This document shows, piece by piece, positions 8,314 through 16,013 of a DNA stretch of 39,368 nucleotides. Every line of letters starts with the position of its first letter. Position 1 is the first letter of the stretch. Source of the stretch: Acinetobacter sp. ANC 3781. Its GTDB lineage: Bacteria > Pseudomonadota > Gammaproteobacteria > Pseudomonadales > Moraxellaceae. Both the position numbers and the translations under genes were made by a program. The stretch covers positions 1 to 39,368 of the forward strand of contig NZ_SJOH01000026.1 of NCBI RefSeq assembly GCF_004331285.1, read 5' to 3'. Under the pieces are notes generated by a model, which was not told the origin of the DNA, did no database searches, and worked only from the letters and a program-made list of their open reading frames with translations.

Positions 8314-9078
8314 ATGAGTTTAGTTGTACCTGCTGAAAAAACAGATCCAGTACAAAACGAAACTGATCGCGTCGAACGCATTCTCGTTGTAGATGATGAT
8401 GTGCGTTTACGTACATTATTACAGCGCTTTCTAGAAGATAAAGGCTTCGTGGTCAAAACTGCACACGACGCAACACAAATGGATCGTTTATTACAGCGCG
8501 AACTTTTCTCCCTGATCGTGCTCGATTTCATGTTACCCGTGGAAGATGGCTTAAGCATTTGCCGTCGTTTACGCCAGTCCAATATCGATACACCAATTAT
8601 CATGCTGACTGCACGCGGTAGTGACTCTGACCGTATTGCAGGACTTGAAGCCGGTGCAGATGACTACTTGCCAAAACCATTTAACCCAAATGAACTTTTA
8701 GCACGTATCCGTGCAGTACTACGTCGTCAAGTACGCGAAGTTCCAGGTGCACCTAGCCAGCACATGGAAGTGGTCAGCTTTGGTCCATGGTCACTGGATT
8801 TATCGACACGTACCCTGACCCGTGAAGGTCAAGTGGTAACGCTGACTACAGGTGAGTTCGCTGTACTTAAAGCACTGGTGCAACATCCGCGTGAACCGTT
8901 GACGCGTGACAAGTTGATGAACCTTGCCCGTGGTCGTGAATGGGGTGCCATGGAACGCTCGATTGATGTTCAGGTATCTCGTTTACGCCGTCTGGTTGAA
9001 GAAAATCCTGCCCGTGCACGCTATATTCAAACCGTTTGGGGCGTAGGTTATGTCTTTGTTCCAGATGGTGCGGAATAA
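8314..9078 (+). CDS. ompR: OmpR-type response regulator
   Basis: 254 aa. The receiver domain has the acidic cluster VVDDD (25-29), phosphoacceptor D71 in IVLDFML, T99 and K121 in LPKPFNP. A winged-helix DNA-binding domain follows (about 150-250; GEFAVLKAL, HPREPL.RDKLM, SIDVQVSRLRR, YIQTVWGVGYVF). These strings follow enterobacterial OmpR closely throughout, so this is OmpR rather than the other Acinetobacter OmpR-family regulators such as BfmR. The N-terminus is about 18 residues longer than in E. coli. The start is ATG with AAAGGAG 7 nt upstream. The envZ kinase follows after an unusual 275-bp gap. Expected role: osmolarity and envelope control of porins and surface genes. Confidence 0.93.
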   Translation: MSLVVPAEKTDPVQNETDRVERILVVDDDVRLRTLLQRFLEDKGFVVKTAHDATQMDRLLQRELFSLIVLDFMLPVEDGLSICRRLRQSNIDTPIIMLTARGSDSDRIAGLEAGADDYLPKPFNPNELLARIRAVLRRQVREVPGAPSQHMEVVSFGPWSLDLSTRTLTREGQVVTLTTGEFAVLKALVQHPREPLTRDKLMNLARGREWGAMERSIDVQVSRLRRLVEENPARARYIQTVWGVGYVFVPDGAE

Positions 9079-9139
9079 TGACTACAATGTTTGAATACAA
9101 AGCTATTTGTTATTCAAACTGAGAATAGATACGTATACA

Positions 9140-9230
9140 TGCCATTCACAACTTGCCCTTCATGCGATAAATATTGTTTCTGCGATGCTCTAAGTAAACA
9201 GATAACAGTGAACAGGTTTTGTGAATGGCA
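9140..9230. repeat. Long inverted repeat in the ompR-envZ spacer
   Basis: Perfect 12-bp arms TGCCATTCACAA (9140-9151) and TTGTGAATGGCA (9219-9230) enclose 67 nt; the inner TTCA...TGAA could extend the stem imperfectly. The enclosed segment contains ATGCTCTA followed directly by AGTAAACAGATA (9185-9204). No target-site duplication is evident at the ends. It could be a structured mRNA element, or a small MITE-like repeat. Confidence 0.7.
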
Positions 9231-9268
9231 AAAGTTTTTGGTTACTTTTTTCGAAAAAGTAACCTGTT
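9211..9268. repeat. Overlapping, mutually exclusive hairpins before envZ
   Basis: A strong hairpin GGTTACTTTTT / AAAAAGTAACC (9240-9250 and 9254-9264, loop TCG) shares AACC with an alternative pair AACAGGTT / AACCTGTT (9211-9218 and 9261-9268), so both cannot form at once. The T-run lies inside the stem and no T-tract follows, so this is not a standard terminator. It may be a dispersed palindromic repeat or a switch in the ompR-envZ mRNA. Confidence 0.65.
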
Positions 9269-9353
9269 GAGCTCCTTCCAATAAACGGACAAACAGGAAG
9301 AATCCGCTATTAGCCTTAAACTGTTCGCCCCAAATTCACCATAGGAATCAGGT

Positions 9354-10814
9354 GTGAAACTCGAACCCATCGACCCACAGAAATTTACTGATTTTGAGAC
9401 TTATTCGGAAAAGAAGCGAACCCGCTCGGAACGCTTTTTTGACAAGATTAAGCCGCGTTCTGCTGCAATGCGTACCACTGTGCTGGTATTATTCATTGTA
9501 TTCTTCAGTTTATTTATGTCGTTATGGTTCTTTTGGCGTACGCTTTATTTGCCTGAGATTCAGCAGCATGCACGTTATTTAGGTGTTGAACTAGAAATTA
9601 TCAATAATCCAGATTTACGTATTTTTCATAATAATGCCGAAGTGGATGTCGATACCTGGTTAAAAAACCGCGTCGGAATTGAATACGTTACCGACCCGAA
9701 AGAATATCCGAGTGTGCGTGATAAAGTCATTGCCGAGTTTTTTACCAACCAAATTGAGAAAAAGTTAGCCAAAGAACTGAAAGTTGAAAATGTGACCGTC
9801 TATTTCCAGTTTAAGCCGAGTCCGCGTATTTGGATTCAAACCCCTGAAATGAATGGCCATTGGGTACGTGAACCCTTAAAAACCTATGCCAACTATAGCC
9901 CGGAACTGGTGTTTGGCTGGTTGCTTGGTGTGCCACTGATTGCTGCTGCAATTATTCTGACTTTGGTTCGCCAATTAAATCGCCCCTTACGTCGTCTGCA
10001 AAATGCGGCAAATAACTATAGTAAAACCGGTTCTGCTCCTTATCTGGAAACCAACCATGGTCCTCAAGAAATTCGTGAAGTAAACCAAGCTTTTAATCAA
10101 ATGATTTATACCCTGGATCAGACTGAGCGTGACCGCCGTATTATGCTGGCAGGAATTTCACATGACTTGCGTACACCCTTGACCCGAATTCGCTTAAGCG
10201 CAGAAATGATGCCTGATGAAGACTTTCTTAAAGAAGGTTTGATTTATGATGTAGAAGATATGGATGCAATTCTTGATCAGTTCATTTCATACATGCGAGA
10301 TGGCTCAGATGAGGAATTACAAGACACTGACATTAATATGCTGTTACAAGAATTAGTCATTCAGTTCAAACCTTTAGATATCCGTTTTACAGCCCAAGAT
10401 ATACCCCTCATTCAGGCCCGTAGCCAGTCTTTAAAACGTATGATTGGTAATTTAATTAATAACTCGAAACGTTATGGTGCTGAACCTATTGAATTATCAG
10501 CCAAAGTTGAAAATGAGCATATTTATATTAGTGTTGCGGACAACGGAGATGGTATTCCAGAAGATCAGATTGAAGACTTAATGCAACCGTTTGTGCGAGG
10601 CAATGAAGCACGTACCATACAAGGTAGTGGTTTGGGTTTAGCCATTGTGAAACGTATTGTTGACATGCATCAGGGGCAACTTACAATTCACAATCGCCCT
10701 CAAGGCGGGTTGGAAGCGCTTATTTGTTTACCTATTCTTCACAATCAAACAGAAGAAGAGGTTGCTCCAACTACTTTGGGAAAAATTAAACAAACATTAA
10801 CTGAACACTTTTAA
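9354..10814 (+). CDS. envZ: EnvZ-type sensor histidine kinase
   Basis: 486 aa inner-membrane kinase partnered with OmpR. There is a cytoplasmic basic N-tail, TM1 (about 41-62), a periplasmic domain (about 63-184), TM2 (about 185-205), HAMP (about 206-258), HisKA with the phospho-accepting His270 in GISHDLRTPLTRIR, and HATPase_c with N box NLINNSKRYG (366-375), G1 ADNGDGIP (395-402) and G2 GSGLGLAIV (424-432). A ~40-residue C-terminal tail follows. The GTG start at 9354 is preceded by AGGA about 9 nt upstream. In enterobacteria ompR and envZ overlap; here 275 bp of repeats lie between them, so envZ expression may be separately tuned. Confidence 0.92.
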   Translation: MKLEPIDPQKFTDFETYSEKKRTRSERFFDKIKPRSAAMRTTVLVLFIVFFSLFMSLWFFWRTLYLPEIQQHARYLGVELEIINNPDLRIFHNNAEVDVDTWLKNRVGIEYVTDPKEYPSVRDKVIAEFFTNQIEKKLAKELKVENVTVYFQFKPSPRIWIQTPEMNGHWVREPLKTYANYSPELVFGWLLGVPLIAAAIILTLVRQLNRPLRRLQNAANNYSKTGSAPYLETNHGPQEIREVNQAFNQMIYTLDQTERDRRIMLAGISHDLRTPLTRIRLSAEMMPDEDFLKEGLIYDVEDMDAILDQFISYMRDGSDEELQDTDINMLLQELVIQFKPLDIRFTAQDIPLIQARSQSLKRMIGNLINNSKRYGAEPIELSAKVENEHIYISVADNGDGIPEDQIEDLMQPFVRGNEARTIQGSGLGLAIVKRIVDMHQGQLTIHNRPQGGLEALICLPILHNQTEEEVAPTTLGKIKQTLTEHF

Positions 10815-10956
10815 CAATTGCACAAATAACACACAAACAGATTTGTTTAAATATTAATCTGTTATTTTTTAGCCCTTTAAAATCAATAAATTAAAACCCA
10901 TAAAAAATTGTTATACCCACATTTTTTCAAAAAATTAGACCTTAGCCTAACAGGCA

Positions 10957-10985
10957 TGCACAATTCCTTTTTAGGGCGGTACAAT
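10957..10985 (+). promoter_or_regulatory. Candidate sigma-70 promoter of the CoA-transferase gene
   Basis: TGCACA (10957-10962), 17-bp spacer, TACAAT (10980-10985). The predicted start would leave a leader of about 28 nt before the ATG at 11020. Confidence 0.5.
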
Positions 10986-11019
10986 CCACCTAGTTTTGAA
11001 CAAGAATTGAGCGTAAACC

Positions 11020-12537
11020 ATGTCTTTAGATCGTATTCGTTTAGCATCACTTCATGACAAAGTCATGAGTGCCGAACAAGCTGCTACTTTTATCCAAGAT
11101 GGTATGACTGTAGGTATGAGTGGATTTACTCGTGCAGGTGAAGCGAAAGCTGTTCCTTTGGCACTTGTTAAGCAAGCTCACAGTAATCCTTTGAAAATTA
11201 CTTTAATTACTGGCGCGAGTCTTGGTAACGACTTAGACAAACAATTAACTGAAGCGGGTGTTCTTGCTCGCCGTTTACCTTTCCAAGTGGATAATACTTT
11301 ACGTAAAGCCATCAACCAAGGCGAAGTGATGTTCATCGATCAGCATTTGTCTGAAACCGTTGAACAAATGCGTAACCTTCAGCTTAAAAAACCGGATATT
11401 GCAATTATTGAAGCAGTTGCAATTACTGAAGATGGCGGCATCATCCCAACCACATCTGTAGGTAACTCTGCAAGCTTTGCCATTTTTGCTGAAAAAGTAA
11501 TTGTAGAAATTAACACGAACTTAAGCCCTGCTTTTGAAGGCTTACACGATATTTATATCCCGACTTATCGTCCAACACGTCAAGCGATTCCTTTGACTCA
11601 AGTAGATGAACGTATTGGTACACATGCAATCAATATCGATCCTGCTAAAATTGTCGGTATTGTAATTAACAATGAATATCATGACTCTCCATCTACTGTG
11701 ACCCTTCCAGATGATGAAACTCAAGGTATTGCTAACCATTTGATCAATTTCTTTGAACAAGAAGTTGCTGAAGGTCGTTTACCGAAAGATTTAGGCCCAT
11801 TACAAGCGGGGATTGGTTCTATTGCCAACGCAGTATTGACCGGTCTTAAAGATTCAAACTTTGAAGATTTAGTGATGTATTCTGAAGTACTGCAAGACTG
11901 TACTTTCGAATTGATCGATGCCGGTAAAATGAAATTTGCATCAGGTTCATCAATTACGCTTTCTGCTAAATATGGCGAAAAAGTATTTAACAATCTAGAA
12001 GCGTACAAAGACAAACTGGTACTTCGTCCACAAGAAATTTCTAACCACCCTGAATTGGTTCGTCGTTTAGGGATTATCGGCATCAACACTGCGCTCGAAT
12101 TTGATATTTACGGTAACGTAAACTCAACTCATGTTTGCGGTACTAAAATGATGAACGGTATTGGTGGTTCAGGTGACTTCGCACGTAATGCTCACTTGGC
12201 AATCTTTGTGACCAAGTCGATTGCAAAAGGTGGTGACATCTCTTCAATCGTACCAATGGCATCACATATCGACCATACTGAGCATGATGTTGATATCCTT
12301 GTGACTGAACAGGGTCTTGCCGACTTACGTGGTTTAGCACCACGTGAACGCGCTCGTGCAATCATCGACAACTGTGCGCATCCAATGTACCGTGATGCAT
12401 TGAATGATTACTTTGACCGTTCATGTGCAAAAGGTGGCCATACTCCTCACCTGCTTCGTGAAGCGCTTTCATGGCACTCTAACTTTGAAGAAACTGGCCA
12501 TATGCTTGCAGCTCAGCCAGAAGCTAAAATTGCTTAA
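11020..12537 (+). CDS. Acetyl-CoA hydrolase/transferase family protein, probably succinate:acetate CoA-transferase
   Basis: 505 aa, full length for the class I CoA-transferase subgroup that includes ScpC, AarC and Ach1. These enzymes move CoA between acetyl-CoA and succinate (or propionyl-CoA and succinate). Visible features: N-terminal GMTVGMSGFTRAGEAKAVP (28-46), GIGSIANAV (264-272), the likely catalytic glutamate in MYSEVLQD (E289), and a Gly-rich GIGGSGDFAR stretch near 380. Later motifs (HTEHDVDILVTEQGLADLRG, near 430) are typical. The gene has its own promoter candidate and a UUCG-loop terminator. Substrate choice cannot be decided from sequence; the expected role is acetate/propionate handling linked to the TCA cycle. 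Confidence 0.88.
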   Translation: MSLDRIRLASLHDKVMSAEQAATFIQDGMTVGMSGFTRAGEAKAVPLALVKQAHSNPLKITLITGASLGNDLDKQLTEAGVLARRLPFQVDNTLRKAINQGEVMFIDQHLSETVEQMRNLQLKKPDIAIIEAVAITEDGGIIPTTSVGNSASFAIFAEKVIVEINTNLSPAFEGLHDIYIPTYRPTRQAIPLTQVDERIGTHAINIDPAKIVGIVINNEYHDSPSTVTLPDDETQGIANHLINFFEQEVAEGRLPKDLGPLQAGIGSIANAVLTGLKDSNFEDLVMYSEVLQDCTFELIDAGKMKFASGSSITLSAKYGEKVFNNLEAYKDKLVLRPQEISNHPELVRRLGIIGINTALEFDIYGNVNSTHVCGTKMMNGIGGSGDFARNAHLAIFVTKSIAKGGDISSIVPMASHIDHTEHDVDILVTEQGLADLRGLAPRERARAIIDNCAHPMYRDALNDYFDRSCAKGGHTPHLLREALSWHSNFEETGHMLAAQPEAKIA

Positions 12538-12560
12538 TCACAAAAATTGAATAATATTAA

Positions 12561-12586
12561 AAAAGCGTACTTCGGTACGCTTTTTT
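12561..12586. terminator. Bidirectional terminator with TTCG tetraloop
   Basis: Stem AAAAGCGTAC / GTACGCTTTT around TTCG, with flanking A and T runs. It lies between the convergent CoA-transferase gene (+) and the 249-aa gene (-). Confidence 0.92.
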
Positions 12587-12680
12587 GATTTTAAGAAAAT
12601 GGATTCCAAGCGGATCATTTCTTTTACATAAAAAAATTAAATTCAATCCTGATCTGTTCAGGATGATGCACGTTCAAACC

Positions 12681-13430
12681 CTATAAATGCTGTTCCACCG
12701 CTTTGCGATTTTGCTTTTTAATTTTTTCCATTTCTGCATTTAACTGCAATACCTCCTGATACAAAGCATTAAATTGCTTTAAAGGTTGATCTTCATAAAA
12801 CATAAACGTTTTATTCTTTTTCTCCCATTTATTATTTTTCAGAATTTCAAACAAAGCATCGGCTTTAGTTAATATTTGCAACTCCAATGCAAATAAAGCA
12901 TGGGTTTTATCACTGTCTCGACTTTCACGCAGGCTATCCGTTAACTGATGTCGCAGATTGGCTTTAATGGATAAATGCTTGGCTCGCGTTAAAGTATCCT
13001 CTTCACGTTGCTGGGTTTGTTGTTGATACTGTGCGGTTAGAAGATGGGCCTGTTTCAACATCTGCTCAGTCTCTACAAACTTTTGTTTACGGTCTTGATC
13101 CAAGCGGTCAATATTTAAAAATTCATCCCAATGAATTGCTTTAAGCGCTCGTAAATACTCATTCCTGGCTTCAGCATTTTGAATCATCTGACTCAGCACA
13201 AAGTCAGCCATCACTTTATAGTCGCCCTGTAAACGATTATCTGACACATTGATATTAATCGGTTCAGACCAGTCTTGCGCTTGTTCATAAATGAGTTCTG
13301 CTTTTTCATACAATACAGTCTGGTAATCCTTAAGTTGACTCAGGTCATTTTGTTGTACTGAATACTGATAAAACAGCCAACCAAATATGGTACATGTCGC
13401 CAATCCTAAGATGAGAAAAATCCTTGGCAT
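12681..13430 (-). CDS. Hypothetical membrane-anchored coiled-coil protein
   Basis: 249 aa. A short N-terminal hydrophobic segment (about 3-22) without a good cleavage site acts as a signal anchor. The rest is hydrophilic, rich in Gln, Lys, Glu and Leu and mostly helical; heptad-like spacing (about 110-180 and 215-245) suggests coiled coil. No family is recognised. The ATG at 13428-13430 is preceded by AGGGGAG at good distance, and composition matches the neighbours, so this is a real gene. It is probably periplasm-facing. It is divergent from frnE across 180 bp. Confidence 0.75.
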   Translation of the reverse strand: MPRIFLILGLATCTIFGWLFYQYSVQQNDLSQLKDYQTVLYEKAELIYEQAQDWSEPININVSDNRLQGDYKVMADFVLSQMIQNAEARNEYLRALKAIHWDEFLNIDRLDQDRKQKFVETEQMLKQAHLLTAQYQQQTQQREEDTLTRAKHLSIKANLRHQLTDSLRESRDSDKTHALFALELQILTKADALFEILKNNKWEKKNKTFMFYEDQPLKQFNALYQEVLQLNAEMEKIKKQNRKAVEQHL

Positions 13431-13610
13431 GCGAAACTCCCCTATACTGACTTTTTCATAGCATAACCCGATTCAAAAGCATTCTGCTTATTTATTCCGC
13501 TCAAACAGATCGCGTTTTTCTGGCACGATTCAACTTTAATTCAATTTTCATGCTTTAAATTTTTATCTGCACCCCCATCAATATAGGCAATAAAAGATTC
13601 GAGATTTCTC

Positions 13611-14309
13611 ATGCGCGTAGATATTTGGTCAGATGTGGTTTGCCCATTTTGTTATATTGGTAAAAAACGTCTTGAAGCTGCTGCTGAACAAGCAGGTTTA
13701 GAACTTGAAGTTCACTGGCATAGTTATGAATTAGATCCAGAAGCGCCAATCCGTCAGGAAGTTTCAAACTCTGAACGTCTCGCGCAGAAATACGGACGCA
13801 CAGTTGCAGAGGTTGAGGAAATGCAACGTAATATTGCCACTATGGCAGCTGAGGAAGGAATTCAATTCAATTGGGAAAATGCCAACTCAGGTAACACCTT
13901 TAATGCGCATCGCATTATTCACTTGGCTCAAAGTAAAGGATTGGGTTCAGAAGCCAAAGAAGCTTTTTTCTATAGTTATATGACTCAAGGTTTACCGATT
14001 GGTGAACGTGAAACAATTGAAGACGTTGCTGCACGCATTGGCTTAAATCCAGTTGAAGTGGAAGATGTTTTAAACTCAGAAGAATATGCTGATTTCGTTA
14101 AATTTGATGAAGAAGTCGCACGTGATCAATTAAAAGTCACCGGTGTACCGTTTTTTGTGTTTGATCAACGCATTGCATTGGCTGGCGCACAACCGCGTGA
14201 AGTGTTTTTACAAGTCTTTGAAAAAGCTTTGGAAGCCCCTCAAGTGGAAGTCAAAACCGATGAGGCAGCAGTCTGCAAAGATGATCTCTGTGATATTTCA
14301 GAAAAGTAA
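13611..14309 (+). CDS. frnE: DsbA-family (FrnE-like) cytosolic thiol oxidoreductase
   Basis: 232 aa thioredoxin-fold protein without a signal peptide. Redox motif CPFC (C11-C14) follows the first beta strand (VDIWSDVVCPFCYIG). A helical insertion (about 55-150) and the cis-proline loop TGVPFF (P180) are present. The extreme C-terminus has a second cysteine pair, C222-x4-C227, like the CX4C motif described for Deinococcus radiodurans FrnE, where it cooperates with the CXXC site in oxidative-stress disulfide handling. The gene is alone, with a strong terminator shared with the convergent dodecin gene. The ribosome site is weak. Confidence 0.85.
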   Translation: MRVDIWSDVVCPFCYIGKKRLEAAAEQAGLELEVHWHSYELDPEAPIRQEVSNSERLAQKYGRTVAEVEEMQRNIATMAAEEGIQFNWENANSGNTFNAHRIIHLAQSKGLGSEAKEAFFYSYMTQGLPIGERETIEDVAARIGLNPVEVEDVLNSEEYADFVKFDEEVARDQLKVTGVPFFVFDQRIALAGAQPREVFLQVFEKALEAPQVEVKTDEAAVCKDDLCDISEK

Positions 14310-14354
14310 TTCTATCTCATCTTAGATGACAGTGATTTACAATCTCTGTTAATT

Positions 14355-14381
14355 AAAAATCCCCTGCTTAGGGGATTTTTT
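14355..14381. terminator. Bidirectional terminator between frnE and dodecin gene
   Basis: 10-bp stem AAAAATCCCC / GGGGATTTTT with loop TGCTTA, A-rich left and T-rich right. Confidence 0.9.
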
Positions 14382-14400
14382 AACTTCAAGCTGCATCAAG

Positions 14401-14601
14401 CTAATCGACCAAGAAACTAATTTTTAAATTTACCCGATACTCAGTAATTTTATTGTCCTTAATTACTACTTTTTGCTCATTAATCCATGCACCCTGCACA
14501 TTTTTTATTGTTTCGGTCACTTTCTCAATACCGGTCTGAATTGCATCTTCAAAACTTTTATTACTGCTTGAATTAACTTCAACAACCTTTGCGATAGCCA
14601 T
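14401..14601 (-). CDS. Dodecin family protein (flavin-binding)
   Basis: 66 aa, the normal size for dodecin, a dodecameric flavin-storage or -buffering protein. The characteristic layout is visible: N-terminal strand with VEV, Ser-rich turn, SFEDAIQTGIEKVTETIKNV helix (16-35), then two strands (INEQKVVIKD, EYRVNLKISFLVD). The tryptophan in GAWI (W39) corresponds to the flavin-stacking residue of the family. The start ATG has GAGG about 8 nt upstream. Confidence 0.9.
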   Translation of the reverse strand: MAIAKVVEVNSSSNKSFEDAIQTGIEKVTETIKNVQGAWINEQKVVIKDNKITEYRVNLKISFLVD

Positions 14602-14844
14602 CGTTTCAACCTCGAGTTTTATTTTTGTGAATCCAGATCATAGGATATTTTCTAAACAAAATTTTGGGTTTTAACATTACACCGCAAAAACTTACACGTA
14701 AGACACAATACCAATATCAGCGATTTAGTTCTTACAAAACACAACTTATATATACAAGGCTTTGACACAACCAGAGGCACAATTCGCTAGTCTGATATGC
14801 GGAACATTTAAGTTCTCAATCATTCAACTTTATAAGAGGTAAAT

Positions 14845-15072
14845 ATGAATACTGAAGCTCAAAATTCTAGTGTTGATTCAACTGCAGATTCTACGTCTGG
14901 ACAGCGCTCAAGCATGAAATCGCCTTTTTCACCTACGGTCACGGGTGCTTTGATTGGTGCTGTTGCGGGAAGTATATTACCTGTATTCGGTACCGTGAGT
15001 GGCGCTATTATTGGCGGCATTTCTGGTAAAGTTTATGAGAAAAAATGCCAAAGCAAATGTCATAAAAATTGA
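14845..15072 (+). CDS. Small glycine-zipper protein
   Basis: 75 aa. A Ser/Thr/Asp-rich soluble N-terminus (1-~28) is followed by a hydrophobic glycine-zipper stretch (about 33-61, GALIGAVAGS...GAIIGGISGK with G/A/S spacing) and a short basic tail with two cysteines (KKCQSKCHKN). No signal peptide is seen, so it probably inserts into the inner membrane as a helical hairpin. The ribosome site AGAGGT is good. Function unknown. An intact TTGACA at 14762-14767 is the most promoter-like string upstream, but no convincing -10 accompanies it. Confidence 0.68.
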   Translation: MNTEAQNSSVDSTADSTSGQRSSMKSPFSPTVTGALIGAVAGSILPVFGTVSGAIIGGISGKVYEKKCQSKCHKN

Positions 15073-15087
15073 TATTTTTAAACCATT

Positions 15088-15134
15088 TAAGACAGATTGT
15101 GGAAAGACAATCTGTCTTAGAGCAAAAACTCTAA
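15088..15134 (+). terminator. Long perfect hairpin plus second small hairpin after the glycine-zipper gene
   Basis: 13-bp perfect stem TAAGACAGATTGT / ACAATCTGTCTTA (15088-15100 and 15107-15119, loop GGAAAG). The stem TTAGAG / CTCTAA (15117-15122 and 15129-15134) overlaps its last three bases. There is no T-tract after the main stem, so termination is uncertain; it may stabilise the 3' end. Confidence 0.5.
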
Positions 15135-15291
15135 ATATATGATTTATATAATAATTTAAACTCACCGTTCATTTTTTTCCTGCCTCAAGTACTTCCATAA
15201 CTTGCTCACTTTTTGATACCCTTTACGTGAAATATATTTTATTTATCTCCCTTGCCTATTTTTTTAGGCATCCTTTCACCTAAAGGAAATA

Positions 15292-15480
15292 ATGATGAAC
15301 GCTATTCAATCTGTTTTGGCTATCGCTGTTGTGGCTTTTTCTGCAAATGTATCTGCTCAAATTGTTTTTGTTCCAGATTTCCCTGCTAAAAAGGCAGTTG
15401 AAACTGTAAATGCGGAACAAAAAGCCCCTGCTTCTGAAGCCGTAGAGCAGACTAAAATGACTGTGAAAAAACCAGCATAA
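15292..15480 (+). CDS. Small secreted/periplasmic protein, unknown
   Basis: 62 aa. The N-terminus is a clear Sec signal peptide (NAIQSVLAIAVVAFSANVSA, likely cleaved after Ala22). The mature part is only about 40 residues, rich in Lys, Val, Ala and Glu. Two consecutive ATG codons (15292 and 15295) can start it; AAAGGAA lies 4 or 7 nt upstream, slightly favouring the second. A small hairpin TGCCTA-T6-TAGGCA (15253-15270) lies in the leader. A strong terminator follows. No family is recognised. Confidence 0.7.
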   Translation: MMNAIQSVLAIAVVAFSANVSAQIVFVPDFPAKKAVETVNAEQKAPASEAVEQTKMTVKKPA

Positions 15481-15500
15481 GAGCTAGCTTATTCCATAAA

Positions 15501-15531
15501 AAACAGACTGACCTAACTCAGTCTGTTTTTT
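15501..15531 (+). terminator. Rho-independent terminator of the small secreted protein gene
   Basis: 11-bp stem AAACAGACTGA / TCAGTCTGTTT (15501-15511 and 15518-15528) followed by more T. Confidence 0.9.
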
Positions 15532-15823
15532 ATGTCAAAAATTAATTTTATTTTCTTTCATGCTACTTATACTTAATACAAAATCTCGAGCACCAATTAA
15601 TCTATTTATTTTCAATTTGATGAAAAATAAAACAATAACTCACGATCTATTTTGCGACTTTAGCCGTAAAAAATTTGAATATTTTTTATCTAAAATCTAC
15701 ATTCTATGCTGTTTATGTCTATAAATGCTCAAAATATGACAATATTTCTCAATGCTTTTTCTTTTTAAATCCATATAATCAAAGTATTAACTTAATAACT
15801 TCATTGAGTGAAACCATTTTCTT

Positions 15824-16003
15824 ATGTATGAACTTCAAGCGCTCATTCAAGGTAAAATTCCTCCGCAAGCCATTAACATTGATCGTTTGATTGTGCTCGC
15901 TGAAGGCTATCCAATACCCAACTCTGCAGAATATAAATTACTTGAGCTTGCTATTAATATGGTATTGGCAAGTTATCTAGAAAAAGCACAAAAATATCTC
16001 TAG
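15824..16003 (+). CDS. Small protein (59 aa), unknown, first gene of a three-gene set
   Basis: Open frame of 59 codons from ATG at 15824 to TAG at 16001-16003. The protein begins MYELQALIQGKIPP and is helical with a hydrophobic face (INIDRLIVLAEGYP; LLELAINMVLASYLEKAQKYL). It ends 10 bp before the next gene, which argues for translational coupling. No signal peptide or known motif. The ribosome site is poor, and an overlapping open frame that runs through the same ATG region (ending at 15890) looks non-coding by composition. About 290 bp upstream hold no gene and no clear promoter. Confidence 0.6.
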   Translation: MYELQALIQGKIPPQAINIDRLIVLAEGYPIPNSAEYKLLELAINMVLASYLEKAQKYL

Positions 16004-16013
16004 AGATCGGTTT

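Noticed and set aside
8314..10814. Considered BfmR/BfmS instead of OmpR/EnvZ
   Set aside because: The receiver and DNA-binding motifs follow OmpR almost word for word, and the kinase has the EnvZ layout; BfmR has a different N-terminus and receiver sequence.
11721..12089. 122-aa open frame antisense to the CoA-transferase gene
   Set aside because: Shadow inside a full-length conserved enzyme gene.
15675..15890. 71-aa open frame upstream of the 59-aa gene
   Set aside because: Phe/Tyr/Ile/Asn-rich translation of AT-rich DNA with no ribosome site. Its end overlaps the 59-aa gene in another frame, which has the better spacing to the next gene.
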